DNA of 64,000 bases from UBA11164 sp034376725 (GTDB lineage: Bacteria; Pseudomonadota; Gammaproteobacteria; Xanthomonadales; Xanthomonadaceae): assembly GCA_034376725.1 (NCBI GenBank), contig JAXMJH010000097.1:47522-111521 (forward strand). The letters run 5' to 3'. A program made the translations under genes and the position numbers. Every line of letters begins with the position of its first letter. Position 1 is the stretch's first letter. A model generated the notes under the pieces. The model ran no database searches, was not told the DNA's origin, and was given only the letters and a program-made list of their open reading frames with translations. This document shows positions 8,942-17,405 of this stretch, one piece after another.

Positions 8942-9002
8942 GCCCGTCAGCCCGAACCCGGAAAGGGGAGGGAGCTCTCGGCATTCGTGTTGGCTGACGG
9001 GC
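8942..9002. repeat. Perfect 11-bp inverted repeat in the phasin 3' region
   Basis: GCCCGTCAGCC at 8942-8952 and GGCTGACGGGC at 8992-9002 are exact reverse complements, 39 bases apart. They lie between the phasin stop codon and its T-tract terminator, so the mRNA 3' end could fold into a long stem. Confidence 0.6.
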
Positions 9003-9027
9003 TAAACGGTGAGTCGACGTCGCGGGA

Positions 9028-9753
9028 TCAGTTGTCGCCCGGGACTTGGGGAAGCGGCGCGGAAGGCAGCTTGGTGGCGGCCGTCTTGCTCTTGGCCGTC
9101 GTCCTGCCACCGGTCTTTCGGGCTGCAGCCGGCTTCGCAGCGGGCTTGGCGGCTGGCTTTCGCGTCGCCTTGCCGGCAGAGGTGCTTCCAGCTTTCGAGG
9201 ATTTGCCCGTGTTTCGCTTGGCGGCGGCAGGCTTGGCGGCGGCCGGCTTGGCCGTGGACTTGGTTGCCGGGCGACCGGCCTGCTTGCGCAGTTCTGCGGT
9301 CAGGGCATCGACGCGCTGGGTCAGGTTGGCGATTTCCTCGCGGCCCGGGACGCCCAGACGGTTCAATGCCCGCTGGACCCGCTCTTCGAATACTTTTTCG
9401 AGGCGATCCCAGGTGTCCTGGGCGCGCTCGCGGGCCTGGCCAACGCGGTCCTCCACAGCGTCGCGCACTTTGTCGACCTGGCCGGAAGTCAGGTCGCGGG
9501 TCGACTTCTCCATGGTCATGCCTTCCTTGACCAGCGCCTCGAACAGGCGCGTACCTTCATCCTGCGCCCGGCTGAAGGCGCCCACGCCGGCGTGCCAGAT
9601 CTGCTGTGCCGACTCGACGATCGAGCGGGACACGTGCTCGGCGCGCTTCTGGATTTCATCCAGCGGGGCCGTTGCGGTGGCCGACCGGCGAGCGGTTTTC
9701 GGTGCTGACTTGGAAGTGGTTTTGGCAGTGGATTTGGATTTGAGCTTGGCCAT
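9028..9753 (-). CDS. Phasin family protein (PhaF/PhaI-like) with long AKP-rich tail
   Basis: A 241-residue protein. The ATG at 9753 has GGAGGG eight bases upstream. A short Lys/Ser/Thr-rich leader precedes the phasin helix domain (residues about 30-150: SAQQIWHAGVGAFSRAQDEG, EALVKEGMTMEKSTR, and so on). About 85 residues of Ala/Lys/Pro/Thr low-complexity tail follow, with repeated KPAA units as in PhaF. Phasins coat polyhydroxyalkanoate granules, and the PhaF tail binds DNA and helps granule partition. The patatin-like gene lies upstream on the same strand, 103 bp away. The tail may be expanded, and its repeat count could vary between strains. Confidence 0.88.
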   Translation of the reverse strand: MAKLKSKSTAKTTSKSAPKTARRSATATAPLDEIQKRAEHVSRSIVESAQQIWHAGVGAFSRAQDEGTRLFEALVKEGMTMEKSTRDLTSGQVDKVRDAVEDRVGQARERAQDTWDRLEKVFEERVQRALNRLGVPGREEIANLTQRVDALTAELRKQAGRPATKSTAKPAAAKPAAAKRNTGKSSKAGSTSAGKATRKPAAKPAAKPAAARKTGGRTTAKSKTAATKLPSAPLPQVPGDN

Positions 9754-9856
9754 GGGGCGACCCTCCGGATTCGATGTCATCCCGAGCGCGGACCGCGCTC
9801 GATAACCGGTAGTTTCCCGATCCCGAGTAGAGCAATCACACCAGCGCCGGGCCGAT

Positions 9857-11131
9857 TCAGGCCTTGGGCTGCGGGCGCTTTCGCGAGCGCTTGCCGGCCG
9901 CTGCCGGCGGCTGCTTCTCGATAAGGCGCTGGATGTCGTCCAGATTGCGATCGAGCCGAGCGGTGACATCGGTACGCGGTCGCATCGGTTTGAGTCTGGC
10001 CAGCAAGTCCGGTGAGGGCTTGTCGAGAAGTTCCTGGCGCAGCCGCAGGCCGTGTTTGGCGAGGATGGGCGTCAATCGCTCGCTGCGCTCGCGCAATTCC
10101 GCCAGCGTCGCCGAATAGGCATGCTGGCAGACCCGGCGACGGGCCGAGAAACTGAATACGTTGGTGAAAAACATTTCGGCGTCGTTGGAATTGGGTTCCA
10201 GCACCAGTTGATCCACCTCCGGGTATTTTTCGGCGTATTTCGCCAAACCCACTTCCACCCGCGATTGCAGCAGCGTTCTGAAGGTTTGCGACAGCACCAC
10301 CGGCAGGCCACCGGCCGAGATCCGGTCGAATTCCTCTCCCGGGGCGCGAGCCGCCTTGCTGGCGTCGTAGGGCACCAATGGATTGATCCCCAGAAGCAGA
10401 TCGATGCCGTGGTCGAGCGCCACCGAGCCGTGCATCGTGCGCCGGAGCGCTCCATCGACGAAGTGTCGGCCGCGGATGCCGACCGGTGGATACAGGCCGG
10501 GCAGCGCGCTACTGGCCTGGATCGCCAGCGATATCGGAATGTCGTCCCAGTCTGGCGACCCGAACCGGACCGCCTCGCCGGTGTCGAGGTCGACCGCGAC
10601 CACGTAAAGCGGGCGATCGAGCTGCCGGAAATCGTTGGTCCGGCCCATCACGCTGTACAGACCGTTGAGATATTTCTCGATCTGCCGGTTGTCGAACAGT
10701 CCGTTGGGAATCAGGCTGCCGATGTGGCCGATGACTTCGCCGACACGGGTTTCTGTGGGGTGCCTGAGCGCCTCACTCCACCAGTCGAAGATCAGGCGCG
10801 GGAAACCGACCGCCCGACGCAGATATTCGCCGAACGCAGGCTTCAGAAAGATCTCCGGACGAAAATTGTGCGGATCGTCGCTGCTGCACAAAAACAGGTG
10901 CAGCATTTCGTTGACTTTCATGCCGTTGGCCAGCCCGGCGGCCAGAAACGAGCCTGAGCTGACCCCGACATACACTTCCAGTCGGGTCAGGTCGAGGCCT
11001 TCGATGGCGTCTTCCAGGGCGCTGAGCGCGCCGAGCTCGTACATGCCGCCGATCGGCCCGCCGCCGGCCACCGCAAGGCCGATTCGGCCGCTGGATTGAC
11101 GGGGATCGCGGGCTGGCTGCATCAAAAGCAT
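9857..11131 (-). CDS. Patatin-like phospholipase family protein
   Basis: About 424 residues from the ATG at 11131. A longer reading to 11200 is possible, and no strong ribosome site separates the two. The patatin fold is clear: a glycine-rich oxyanion loop GGGPIGGMYELGAL, the nucleophile motif GVSSGS (GXSXG) and the catalytic Asp in FVDGALR. Such enzymes hydrolyse acyl esters of phospholipids or storage lipids. The C-terminus ends in a basic KRSRKRP stretch. The position between a phasin and other PHA-system genes would also fit action on granule lipid or polymer, which is inference only. Confidence 0.88.
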   Translation of the reverse strand: MLLMQPARDPRQSSGRIGLAVAGGGPIGGMYELGALSALEDAIEGLDLTRLEVYVGVSSGSFLAAGLANGMKVNEMLHLFLCSSDDPHNFRPEIFLKPAFGEYLRRAVGFPRLIFDWWSEALRHPTETRVGEVIGHIGSLIPNGLFDNRQIEKYLNGLYSVMGRTNDFRQLDRPLYVVAVDLDTGEAVRFGSPDWDDIPISLAIQASSALPGLYPPVGIRGRHFVDGALRRTMHGSVALDHGIDLLLGINPLVPYDASKAARAPGEEFDRISAGGLPVVLSQTFRTLLQSRVEVGLAKYAEKYPEVDQLVLEPNSNDAEMFFTNVFSFSARRRVCQHAYSATLAELRERSERLTPILAKHGLRLRQELLDKPSPDLLARLKPMRPRTDVTARLDRNLDDIQRLIEKQPPAAAGKRSRKRPQPKA

Positions 11132-11245
11132 GGGTTGATCCCGGGTGGGTAGTCGTTCGATTGTAGTGCACAGAATCGCTGGGGGTCGATGCTCGCGCAA
11201 TCTGTCGGCGAATGCGCGACACTGGTGCTATTTAGAGCGAATGCC

Positions 11246-11986
11246 ATGTCCGTCAAGCACGCCCACCACGAGGCGATGCGCCATGCCTTGCTCAAACGCC
11301 TGGCATGGCAGGGTCGCCTGAACGATCCGGCCGCCACGCCGGAGCGCGTCCGGTCGTGGCTTTCCAAGGTGCGCCACTGGCAGAGCGTACGCCTGCACGG
11401 CAGTTTCGAAGATCTGCTGAAGGCCCCGGATACCCGCGCAGCGGCCACGTTCTTTCTGGAGGATCTATACGGCGACCGCGATTTCTCGGCTCGCGATCGC
11501 GATCTGGCCAAGTTGCTGCCGCTGATGTCCCGGCTACTGCCAACGCCGGTTCTGAGCGCGGCTGTGCAGGCGGTGGAGCTCAACGTGCTCAGCCAGGCAT
11601 TCGATTTGAAGCTGGCCGCGTGGTTGGCCGAAAATCTTCAGCCGGATCAGTCGCTGACGCTCGATAGCTACGGTAGAGCCTACCGGGCGGCCGACTGCCG
11701 TCGCCTGCGTGGCCACCAGATCGACCTGATCGTCGACGTCGGGCAGCATCTGGATTGGGCCGTGCACAAGCATGGCGTCGAGCGACTGCTGAAGCTGTCG
11801 CGCGGACCGGCAAAAATCGCCGGGCTGGGCGAATTGCAGTCGTTCCTGGAGCGGGGCTTTTCCGCATTCAGGGAATTGGGTGGTGCCGACGCTTTTCTGG
11901 CCCGGATTGCCGACCAGGAGCGTGAGGTGTCCCGGCGATTGTTCGCCAACCACGCCAGGCCATTTCCGCCCTTCGACGACCGGTAG
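11246..11986 (+). CDS. Conserved protein of unknown function (FFLEDLYG motif)
   Basis: A 246-residue protein, ATG at 11246 (MSVKHAHHEAM). A longer start at 11189 is less likely because it runs into the divergent promoter of the patatin gene. It is all-helical in appearance, with a notable ATFFLEDLYGDRDFSARDRD segment near residue 74 that I associate with a conserved but uncharacterised proteobacterial family. There is no signal peptide or membrane helix. It is transcribed divergently from the patatin-like gene and convergently with the PHA-system gene. No function can be assigned. Confidence 0.7.
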   Translation: MSVKHAHHEAMRHALLKRLAWQGRLNDPAATPERVRSWLSKVRHWQSVRLHGSFEDLLKAPDTRAAATFFLEDLYGDRDFSARDRDLAKLLPLMSRLLPTPVLSAAVQAVELNVLSQAFDLKLAAWLAENLQPDQSLTLDSYGRAYRAADCRRLRGHQIDLIVDVGQHLDWAVHKHGVERLLKLSRGPAKIAGLGELQSFLERGFSAFRELGGADAFLARIADQEREVSRRLFANHARPFPPFDDR

Positions 11987-12039
11987 GCGGCCCGGACTCC
12001 CGGCCGATTCCAACACGCATGCTCCCGGCACTTGTTGGC

Positions 12040-12321
12040 TCAGGCGGAGCCGAACTCCTCATCGAGGTAGCGGCGGATCTCCGATTCGATAGGCCCTTTG
12101 AGCATCGCCAGCAGGAAGCTCAAATGCGCCGTGACGTGAATCTCCTTGCCGACCAGCTTGATCAGCCCGTGCACGCCGCTGCGGTCGAAGGCGAGCTCAT
12201 CGCCATCCCAGGCATAGGTTACATCGAATTTCTCGGCTATGTGTTCGGCGATACGCTCCACCGACGCGCGCGCTTCGGCCTTCTTTCGAGCATGTTTGTG
12301 GCGGATTTCGATATTGGACAT
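12040..12321 (-). CDS. Polyhydroxyalkanoic acid system family protein (PHA_gran_rgn)
   Basis: A 93-residue protein; the ATG at 12321 has GGAGGG upstream. It matches the short PHA_gran_rgn family found beside PHA genes: a basic start IEIRHKHARKKAEARA, a YAWDGDELAFDRSGVHGLI core, and the closing LSFLLAMLKGPIESEIRRYL helix. Its biochemical role is not established; the family name comes from its genetic link to granule formation. With the two phasins it is the strongest sign that this strain stores PHA or a related polymer. Confidence 0.85.
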   Translation of the reverse strand: MSNIEIRHKHARKKAEARASVERIAEHIAEKFDVTYAWDGDELAFDRSGVHGLIKLVGKEIHVTAHLSFLLAMLKGPIESEIRRYLDEEFGSA

Positions 12322-12415
12322 GAAGGTCCCTCCGTAGGCCATTTTGCGCCGAGCGGGCCGATCGTCCAAGCCCTGGCGCCGTGGTACAGTTTTGTGCACA
12401 TTTTGAGGCCTTTCC

Positions 12416-13216
12416 ATGCGTCTTTTTTTTCCGGGCGGCGAACATCCGGAAGTCGAGTTGAAAGAGGGCGAAACGGCCGTCGGAGTCGACTCCGAAGGTG
12501 CGGTGCGCGTGCTCAGGGAAGCGATGCCTGAGCGCCGGGCAAGCCTCTTTCTGGGTCCATTGGGTCTTTGGCTGCATTGCGCCGAGGCGTCGACCTGCCA
12601 CCTCAACGGACGGCCGATTCAAGAGCTTGCTTTCCTGCGGATCGGCGATGTGGTGATCGTTGACCGGCTGCGCATAGTGCTGAAATCGGATCGCCTGCCG
12701 GGCTCGCAGATGGCACCCAGTCCGGTTCAGTCGTCCGATGCGGATCAATCCGGGCTGATGGGAGCGCACACGCGCCAGGTGCTCCGCGGCCTGTCCGGAC
12801 AGTGCGCCGGCCAGACGTTTTCCCTGGCGGATGCTCTGGTGCTCGGTTCGGGTCCGGCGGCGGATGTGCGCTTGAGCGATCCGGACATTCGGCCGCAGTG
12901 GATACGCATCGAGCCCAATAACGGGCAGATCAAGGCGCGAGTGCTGGCCTCGGGCAGCGAATTCGAGGTCAATGGCTGGCGGGTTCAGACGGCGATGCTG
13001 CATCACGGCGACCAGTTGGTTTGCGGCGCCCACCGATTCATTGTCGAGCTGCCCGATCTGCTGGCTGCTCCGGTGCCGGCCGACGCTGGCGCGGGTCCGC
13101 CATCGACCGGGGCCGAGATTTCGCCCGAGCCACAGCCAGCGAACGTCAGCGCAGGCTGGTGGCTGGTTTTCGCCGCCGCAGCGGTTGGCGCGGTGACCAC
13201 CGTGCTGTTGCTTTAG
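12416..13216 (+). CDS. FHA-domain protein with C-terminal membrane anchor
   Basis: A 266-residue protein. Residues 1-90 look like a divergent FHA-type beta-sandwich (HLNGRPIQELAFLRIGDVVI). Residues about 118-190 are a second FHA-like domain (VLGSGPAADVRLSDPDIRPQ, FEVNGWRVQTAMLHHGDQLV). A linker and a single hydrophobic C-terminal helix (about 243-265) end the protein. FHA domains bind phosphothreonine, so this may be a membrane-tethered reader of Ser/Thr kinase signals. A kinase with an FHA partner lies at 25-27.6 kb. Neither domain shows the usual GR..S..H set intact, so binding is uncertain. The stop codon overlaps that of msrQ by a few bases. Confidence 0.7.
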   Translation: MRLFFPGGEHPEVELKEGETAVGVDSEGAVRVLREAMPERRASLFLGPLGLWLHCAEASTCHLNGRPIQELAFLRIGDVVIVDRLRIVLKSDRLPGSQMAPSPVQSSDADQSGLMGAHTRQVLRGLSGQCAGQTFSLADALVLGSGPAADVRLSDPDIRPQWIRIEPNNGQIKARVLASGSEFEVNGWRVQTAMLHHGDQLVCGAHRFIVELPDLLAAPVPADAGAGPPSTGAEISPEPQPANVSAGWWLVFAAAAVGAVTTVLLL

Positions 13217-13830
13217 CCGGTCACTTTCGCGAAGCGCGGCAATGGCATCAGTCGAATGGCAAAAAGGCAGGTCAGCACTGCGGCGTATATCAGCGGCTCG
13301 CTGAGGTCGGCCTTGACCAGCCAGATGAAGTGAACCACCGCAAGAATGGCGGCAAGATAGACCAGCCGGTGCAATGCCAGCCAGCGCCGACCCAGGCGAC
13401 GCATGGCCCAGCGAGTGGAGGTGGCGGCCAAAGGCAACAGGAGCAGCCAGGCCGATGCGCCCAGGGTGATGTAGGGGCGCTTCAGGACATCCTCGACGAC
13501 CTGTCGCCAGTAGTCGCCAAGATCCAGAAATACGTAGACGGACAGGTGGAGACTTGCGTAAGCGAATGCCCACAGGCCCGTCATGCGGCGGTAGCGTATC
13601 CAGCCGGCCCAGCGGGTGAGGCGACGCAGCGGAGTCATCGCCAGGCTGATCAGCAGCAGGCGAAGCGCCCATTGGCCGGTTTCATGGGTCAATGCGGCGA
13701 CCGGATCCGCGCCGAGGCGATCCAGGACGGCGGCAGCCGCAAGCCAGGCGAGCGGCAGTGCGGCGAGCAGGTGCAGCGCCAGCCTGAGCGTCGTCGGATC
13801 GCGCTGCAACCAGAGCCCCAGGCGGCTCAC
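13213..13830 (-). CDS. msrQ: Heme-binding membrane subunit MsrQ of the methionine sulfoxide reductase system
   Basis: 205 residues from a GTG at 13830, two bases after the msrP stop, so the pair is coupled. It has about six membrane helices with the YedZ/MsrQ pattern: HETGQWALRLLLISLAMTPL, the RRMTGLWAFAYASLHLSVYV helix with its heme-ligand His, and RRWLALHRLVYLAAILAVVH near the end. MsrQ passes electrons from the quinone pool or a flavin reductase to periplasmic MsrP, which repairs oxidised methionine in envelope proteins. Length is normal. Confidence 0.92.
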   Translation of the reverse strand: MSRLGLWLQRDPTTLRLALHLLAALPLAWLAAAAVLDRLGADPVAALTHETGQWALRLLLISLAMTPLRRLTRWAGWIRYRRMTGLWAFAYASLHLSVYVFLDLGDYWRQVVEDVLKRPYITLGASAWLLLLPLAATSTRWAMRRLGRRWLALHRLVYLAAILAVVHFIWLVKADLSEPLIYAAVLTCLFAIRLMPLPRFAKVTG

Positions 13831-13831
13831 A

Positions 13832-14782
13832 TCAGAACCAGCGACGGAGGTCCATGCCGCTGTACAGCCCGGCCACCTGCTCCGCGTAGCCGTTGAACGG
13901 GAGCGTGGGGATACGATTGGCGAACAACGAGTTCCTGGTTCCGGCGATCCGCCGCTCGGTGCGCTGACTCCAGCGCGGGTGATCGACCGCTGGATTGACA
14001 TTGGAATAGAAGCCGTACTCGCGCGGCTGGGACTGGTTCCAACTGGTGACCGGCATGCGCTCGACGAACTCGATGCGGATGATCGATTTGATGCTCTTGA
14101 AGCCGTATTTCCAAGGCACCACCAGGCGCAGCGGTGCACCGTTCTGGTTGGGCAGGGCGCGACCGTACATGCCGGTTGCCAACAGCGTGAGCGGGTTCAT
14201 CGCTTCGTCGATTCTCAGGCCCTCCCGATACGGCCAGTCGAGAACCGGCTGGCGAACGCCGGGCATCTGCCTTGGGTCGGCGAGGGTGACGAACGAGACG
14301 AACTTGGCCTTCGAGGTCGGCTTGAAGCGCGCGATGATGTCGGCCAACGGAACCCCGAGCCAGGGAATCACCATCGACCAGCCTTCGACGCAGCGCAGAC
14401 GGTAAATGCGCTCCTGCGGCGTGTGGCCGCGCAGCAGCCCATCGAGATCGAACACGCCGGTCTCTTCTGCTTCGCCGAACACCGCCACTTTCCAGGGATC
14501 GGTCGACAGGGTATGCGCATTGCGCGCCGGATCGGCCTTGCCAGTGCCGAATTCGTAGAAATTGTTGTAGCTGCTGGCGTCGGCGAAGGTGGTCAATTCC
14601 TCCGCAACAGGCGTGGTGGTGGGCGGCACATCCTCGCTGCGTCCACAGGCCGGCAGCATCAGTGCCGGAAGCGCCAGTGCACCGGCCATCAACTGACGGC
14701 GCAGACGGTAAACCGGCTCCGGCGTGATCTCGCTGGCGGCGATGGTTGGCAGCCTGGGGTAGCGTGAGGTGAAACTGGACAT
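13832..14782 (-). CDS. msrP: Periplasmic protein-methionine-sulfoxide reductase catalytic subunit MsrP
   Basis: A 316-residue molybdopterin enzyme (YedY family). A leader containing an RR pair (YRLRRQLMAGALALPALML) suggests Tat export, and it ends at LPACG, so a lipobox-like Cys is also present. The catalytic molybdenum ligand is the Cys in IYRLRCVEGWSMVIPW. SYNNFYEFGTGKADP and VVPWKYGFKSIKSI are family signatures. It reduces methionine sulfoxide in periplasmic proteins using electrons from MsrQ, encoded just downstream. Confidence 0.94.
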   Translation of the reverse strand: MSSFTSRYPRLPTIAASEITPEPVYRLRRQLMAGALALPALMLPACGRSEDVPPTTTPVAEELTTFADASSYNNFYEFGTGKADPARNAHTLSTDPWKVAVFGEAEETGVFDLDGLLRGHTPQERIYRLRCVEGWSMVIPWLGVPLADIIARFKPTSKAKFVSFVTLADPRQMPGVRQPVLDWPYREGLRIDEAMNPLTLLATGMYGRALPNQNGAPLRLVVPWKYGFKSIKSIIRIEFVERMPVTSWNQSQPREYGFYSNVNPAVDHPRWSQRTERRIAGTRNSLFANRIPTLPFNGYAEQVAGLYSGMDLRRWF

Positions 14783-15169
14783 GATCTGCGCGATCGCTCG
14801 TCGAGGGGAACTTGGTGCGCCGTGTGAAGTCGTTTCGAAGGTGCACAGTGCCGAGAATAGAACGTCGAGAGTGAAGAGCGTGTTGGGTGGCCACCCGGCC
14901 TTGCTATCTGGACGAGCAACGCCATGCCCAGGTTGCGCGGGCGCTGGACAGAATCGGCGTGGCCTTGACGCTCCTGGAGCGCGCCGAGCTTCTGGCGGTT
15001 CTGCTGGTGGCCGCCTTTGCGTCGGAGCCAGCTCTGAGTGTGTCGGAAGGGTCGGCCTTCAGCCAAGCTGATCACGCTCGACGGGCTTGGGTGACTATCT
15101 GGAACGGCCGGGCATTTCTTTGTTGCACTGCCGCATGCTAGCCTCACAGCCTGATCCCAGGAGAGCGTG
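14783..15169. other. Intergenic region between msrP and serC
   Basis: 387 bp between divergent genes, holding both promoters. A reading frame from a GTG at 14887 to 15141 on the plus strand has coding-like third-position GC in its first 50 codons (a helical segment around ALDRIGVALTLLERAELLAV) but no ribosome site and an implausible C-terminus. It could be a decayed gene fragment. Nothing else was seen. Confidence 0.4.
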
Positions 15170-16261
15170 ATGGCACGAGATTTCAACTTCAGCGCCGGCC
15201 CCGCCGCGCTACCCGAGCCGGTGTTGCGCCGGGCCCAGGCCGAACTGCTTGAATTCCGCGACGAGGGCGCCTCGGTCATGGAAATCAGCCATCGCGGCAA
15301 GGCTTTCATCGACGTGGCCGAAACGGCCGAGCGCAACCTGCGGGCCCTGCTGTCGATTCCCGACGACTACGCGGTGCTGTTTTTGCAGGGCGGTGCCACC
15401 GGGCAGCAGGCGCTGCTGCCGCTCAACCTGGCCGGACCCGGCGAGGCAGTGGATTACGTGGTTACCGGCCACTGGGGGGCCAAGGCGGTCAAGGAAGCCG
15501 AGCCCTACGCCGACCTCAAGGTGGTCGCCAGCAGCAAGGCCGAGGATGGCACCTACACCGATATCGTACCGGTCGAAGAATGGCAGTTGCGCAACGGCAC
15601 GGCCTACGTCCATTACACGCCGAACGAAACCATCCACGGGGTGGAGTACCTTGATCAGCCTCACATTCCGGGCGCCGTGCTGGTCGGCGACATGTCCTCT
15701 ACGATCCTTTCGCGGCCGATCGATGTGAGCAAGTTCGGCGTGATCTACGCCGGCGCGCAGAAGAACATCGGCCCGTCGGGCATCGTGGTGGTCATCGTCC
15801 GTCGCGATCTGCTTGAGCGCACTGGCCAGACGCGTCCGCCGATCTTCAACTGGAAAAAGCACGCCGAAAACGACTCCATGCTCAATACGCCGCCGACACT
15901 GGCCTGGTATCTGTCGGGGCTGGTATTCGAGTGGGCGCTGGAGCAGGGCGGCGTCGCTGCTCTGGCCAAGGTCAACGAAAAGAAGGCTGCCGATCTTTAC
16001 GCTGCGATCGACGAGTCCGGTGGCTTCTATCGCAACACGGTGGCCAAGCGCGCGCGGTCATGGATGAACGTGCCGTTCTTTCTGCACGACGAGGCTCTGG
16101 ACAAGCCGTTCCTGGCCGGTGCCGAGGCGGCCGGGCTGCGCGCGCTCAAGGGTCACCGGGCAGTGGGCGGTATGCGCGCTTCGATCTACAATGCGGTTCC
16201 GGCCGAGGCGGTCAGCGCCCTTGTTGCCTACTTGAAGGATTTCCAACAACGCCATGGCTAA
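15170..16261 (+). CDS. serC: Phosphoserine aminotransferase SerC
   Basis: 363 residues, ATG at 15170 with a CAGGAGA ribosome site. The class V aminotransferase fold is clear: FNFSAGPAALPEPVLRRAQA at the start, the PLP lysine in YAGAQKNIGPSG, and NTPPTLAWYLSGLVFEW. It converts 3-phosphohydroxypyruvate and glutamate to phosphoserine, and acts similarly in pyridoxal phosphate synthesis. It heads serC-pheA-hisC, in which each gene overlaps the next by a few bases. SerA, the previous pathway step, lies 24 kb away. Confidence 0.97.
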   Translation: MARDFNFSAGPAALPEPVLRRAQAELLEFRDEGASVMEISHRGKAFIDVAETAERNLRALLSIPDDYAVLFLQGGATGQQALLPLNLAGPGEAVDYVVTGHWGAKAVKEAEPYADLKVVASSKAEDGTYTDIVPVEEWQLRNGTAYVHYTPNETIHGVEYLDQPHIPGAVLVGDMSSTILSRPIDVSKFGVIYAGAQKNIGPSGIVVVIVRRDLLERTGQTRPPIFNWKKHAENDSMLNTPPTLAWYLSGLVFEWALEQGGVAALAKVNEKKAADLYAAIDESGGFYRNTVAKRARSWMNVPFFLHDEALDKPFLAGAEAAGLRALKGHRAVGGMRASIYNAVPAEAVSALVAYLKDFQQRHG

Positions 16262-17405
16262 AACCGGCCCTGCGGCACCGACCAGGAAAGCGTCCCGGCC
16301 AGCCAGGCCGGTGTCCGGGACCGAGGCGGTCGAGTCGCTTGCCGAGGTCAGGGCTCGCATCGATGGCATCGACCAGCAGATCCAGGCGCTGATCGCCGAG
16401 CGCGCCCGCTGGGCGCATCAGGTCGGCAAGGCGAAGGGTCCGCTGAAGGCGGCGATCGATTACTACCGCCCCGAGCGCGAGGCGCAGGTGTTGCGACGCG
16501 TGGTCGATCGCAACGAGGGACCGCTGAGCAATGAAGTGCTGGTTCGCCTGTTCCGCGAGATCATGTCGGCCTGTCTGGCCCAGCAGGAACCGCTGAAGGT
16601 CGGTTTTCTCGGGCCGGAGGGTACGTTCTCGCAGCAGGCGCTGCACAAGCACTTCGGTCATTCCGCGCATGGCCTGCCGCTGGCCAGCATCGATGAGGTG
16701 TTTCAGGAAGTCGAAGCGGGCCACGCCGATTTTGGCGTGGTGCCGCTGGAAAACTCGGGGCAGGGCACGATTCAGTCCACCCTGGACATGTTTCTCACCT
16801 CAAACCTGAAGATCTGCGGCGAAGTGGAGCTTCGGGTCCATCAGTTCCTGCTGTCGCGGACCGGCAACATGGACGACATCGAGCGGGTCTATTCGCACCC
16901 GATGTCGCTGGGTCAATGCAAGGCCTGGTTGCGGGAGAATCTTCCCGGGGTGGAGCAGGTGCCGGTATCCAGCAACGCCGAGGCGGCCCGTCGCGCCCGC
17001 AAGGCCGACGACGCGGCAGCCATCGCCGGCGAGTCGACCGGGCATATCTACGGGCTCAGGGTGCTCAAGGGACCGATCGAGGACCGTCCGGACAACACCA
17101 CGCGGTTCGTGGTTCTGGGCCGGGAACTGCTGCCGCCGTCGGGGCATGACCGCACGTCGCTGCTGGTGTATGTGCGCGACAAGCCGGGCGCCCTGTACGG
17201 CATTCTGCAGCCGCTGGCCGATCAAGGCGTCAGCATGAGTCGGATCGAGTCCCGGCCCGCGCAAACCGGGCGCTGGCACTGGGGCTTTTTCATCGATCTC
17301 GAAGGCCACGTCGAGGACGCGCCGGTGGCCACGGCGTTGAAGCAACTCAAGAAGGAGGCAGCCCAGGTCAAGGTGCTGGGCTCCTATCCGGTGGCGGTAC
17401 TGTGA
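16254..17405 (+). CDS. pheA: Bifunctional chorismate mutase / prephenate dehydratase (P-protein)
   Basis: 383 residues, overlapping serC by 8 bases. A 25-residue Ala/Arg/Pro-rich leader precedes an AroQ-type chorismate mutase domain (about 28-110, VRARIDGIDQQIQALIAERA). Prephenate dehydratase follows (about 113-295, VGFLGPEGTFSQQALHKHFG and the catalytic NTTRFVVLG), then an ACT domain whose SRIESRPAQTGRWHWGFFID carries the ESRP phenylalanine-sensing motif. It makes phenylpyruvate from chorismate and is normally inhibited by Phe. Confidence 0.97.
   Translation: MAKTGPAAPTRKASRPARPVSGTEAVESLAEVRARIDGIDQQIQALIAERARWAHQVGKAKGPLKAAIDYYRPEREAQVLRRVVDRNEGPLSNEVLVRLFREIMSACLAQQEPLKVGFLGPEGTFSQQALHKHFGHSAHGLPLASIDEVFQEVEAGHADFGVVPLENSGQGTIQSTLDMFLTSNLKICGEVELRVHQFLLSRTGNMDDIERVYSHPMSLGQCKAWLRENLPGVEQVPVSSNAEAARRARKADDAAAIAGESTGHIYGLRVLKGPIEDRPDNTTRFVVLGRELLPPSGHDRTSLLVYVRDKPGALYGILQPLADQGVSMSRIESRPAQTGRWHWGFFIDLEGHVEDAPVATALKQLKKEAAQVKVLGSYPVAVL

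Noticed and set aside
14887..15141. 84-codon frame between msrP and serC
   Set aside because: No ribosome site and implausible C-terminus; noted only in the intergenic entry.
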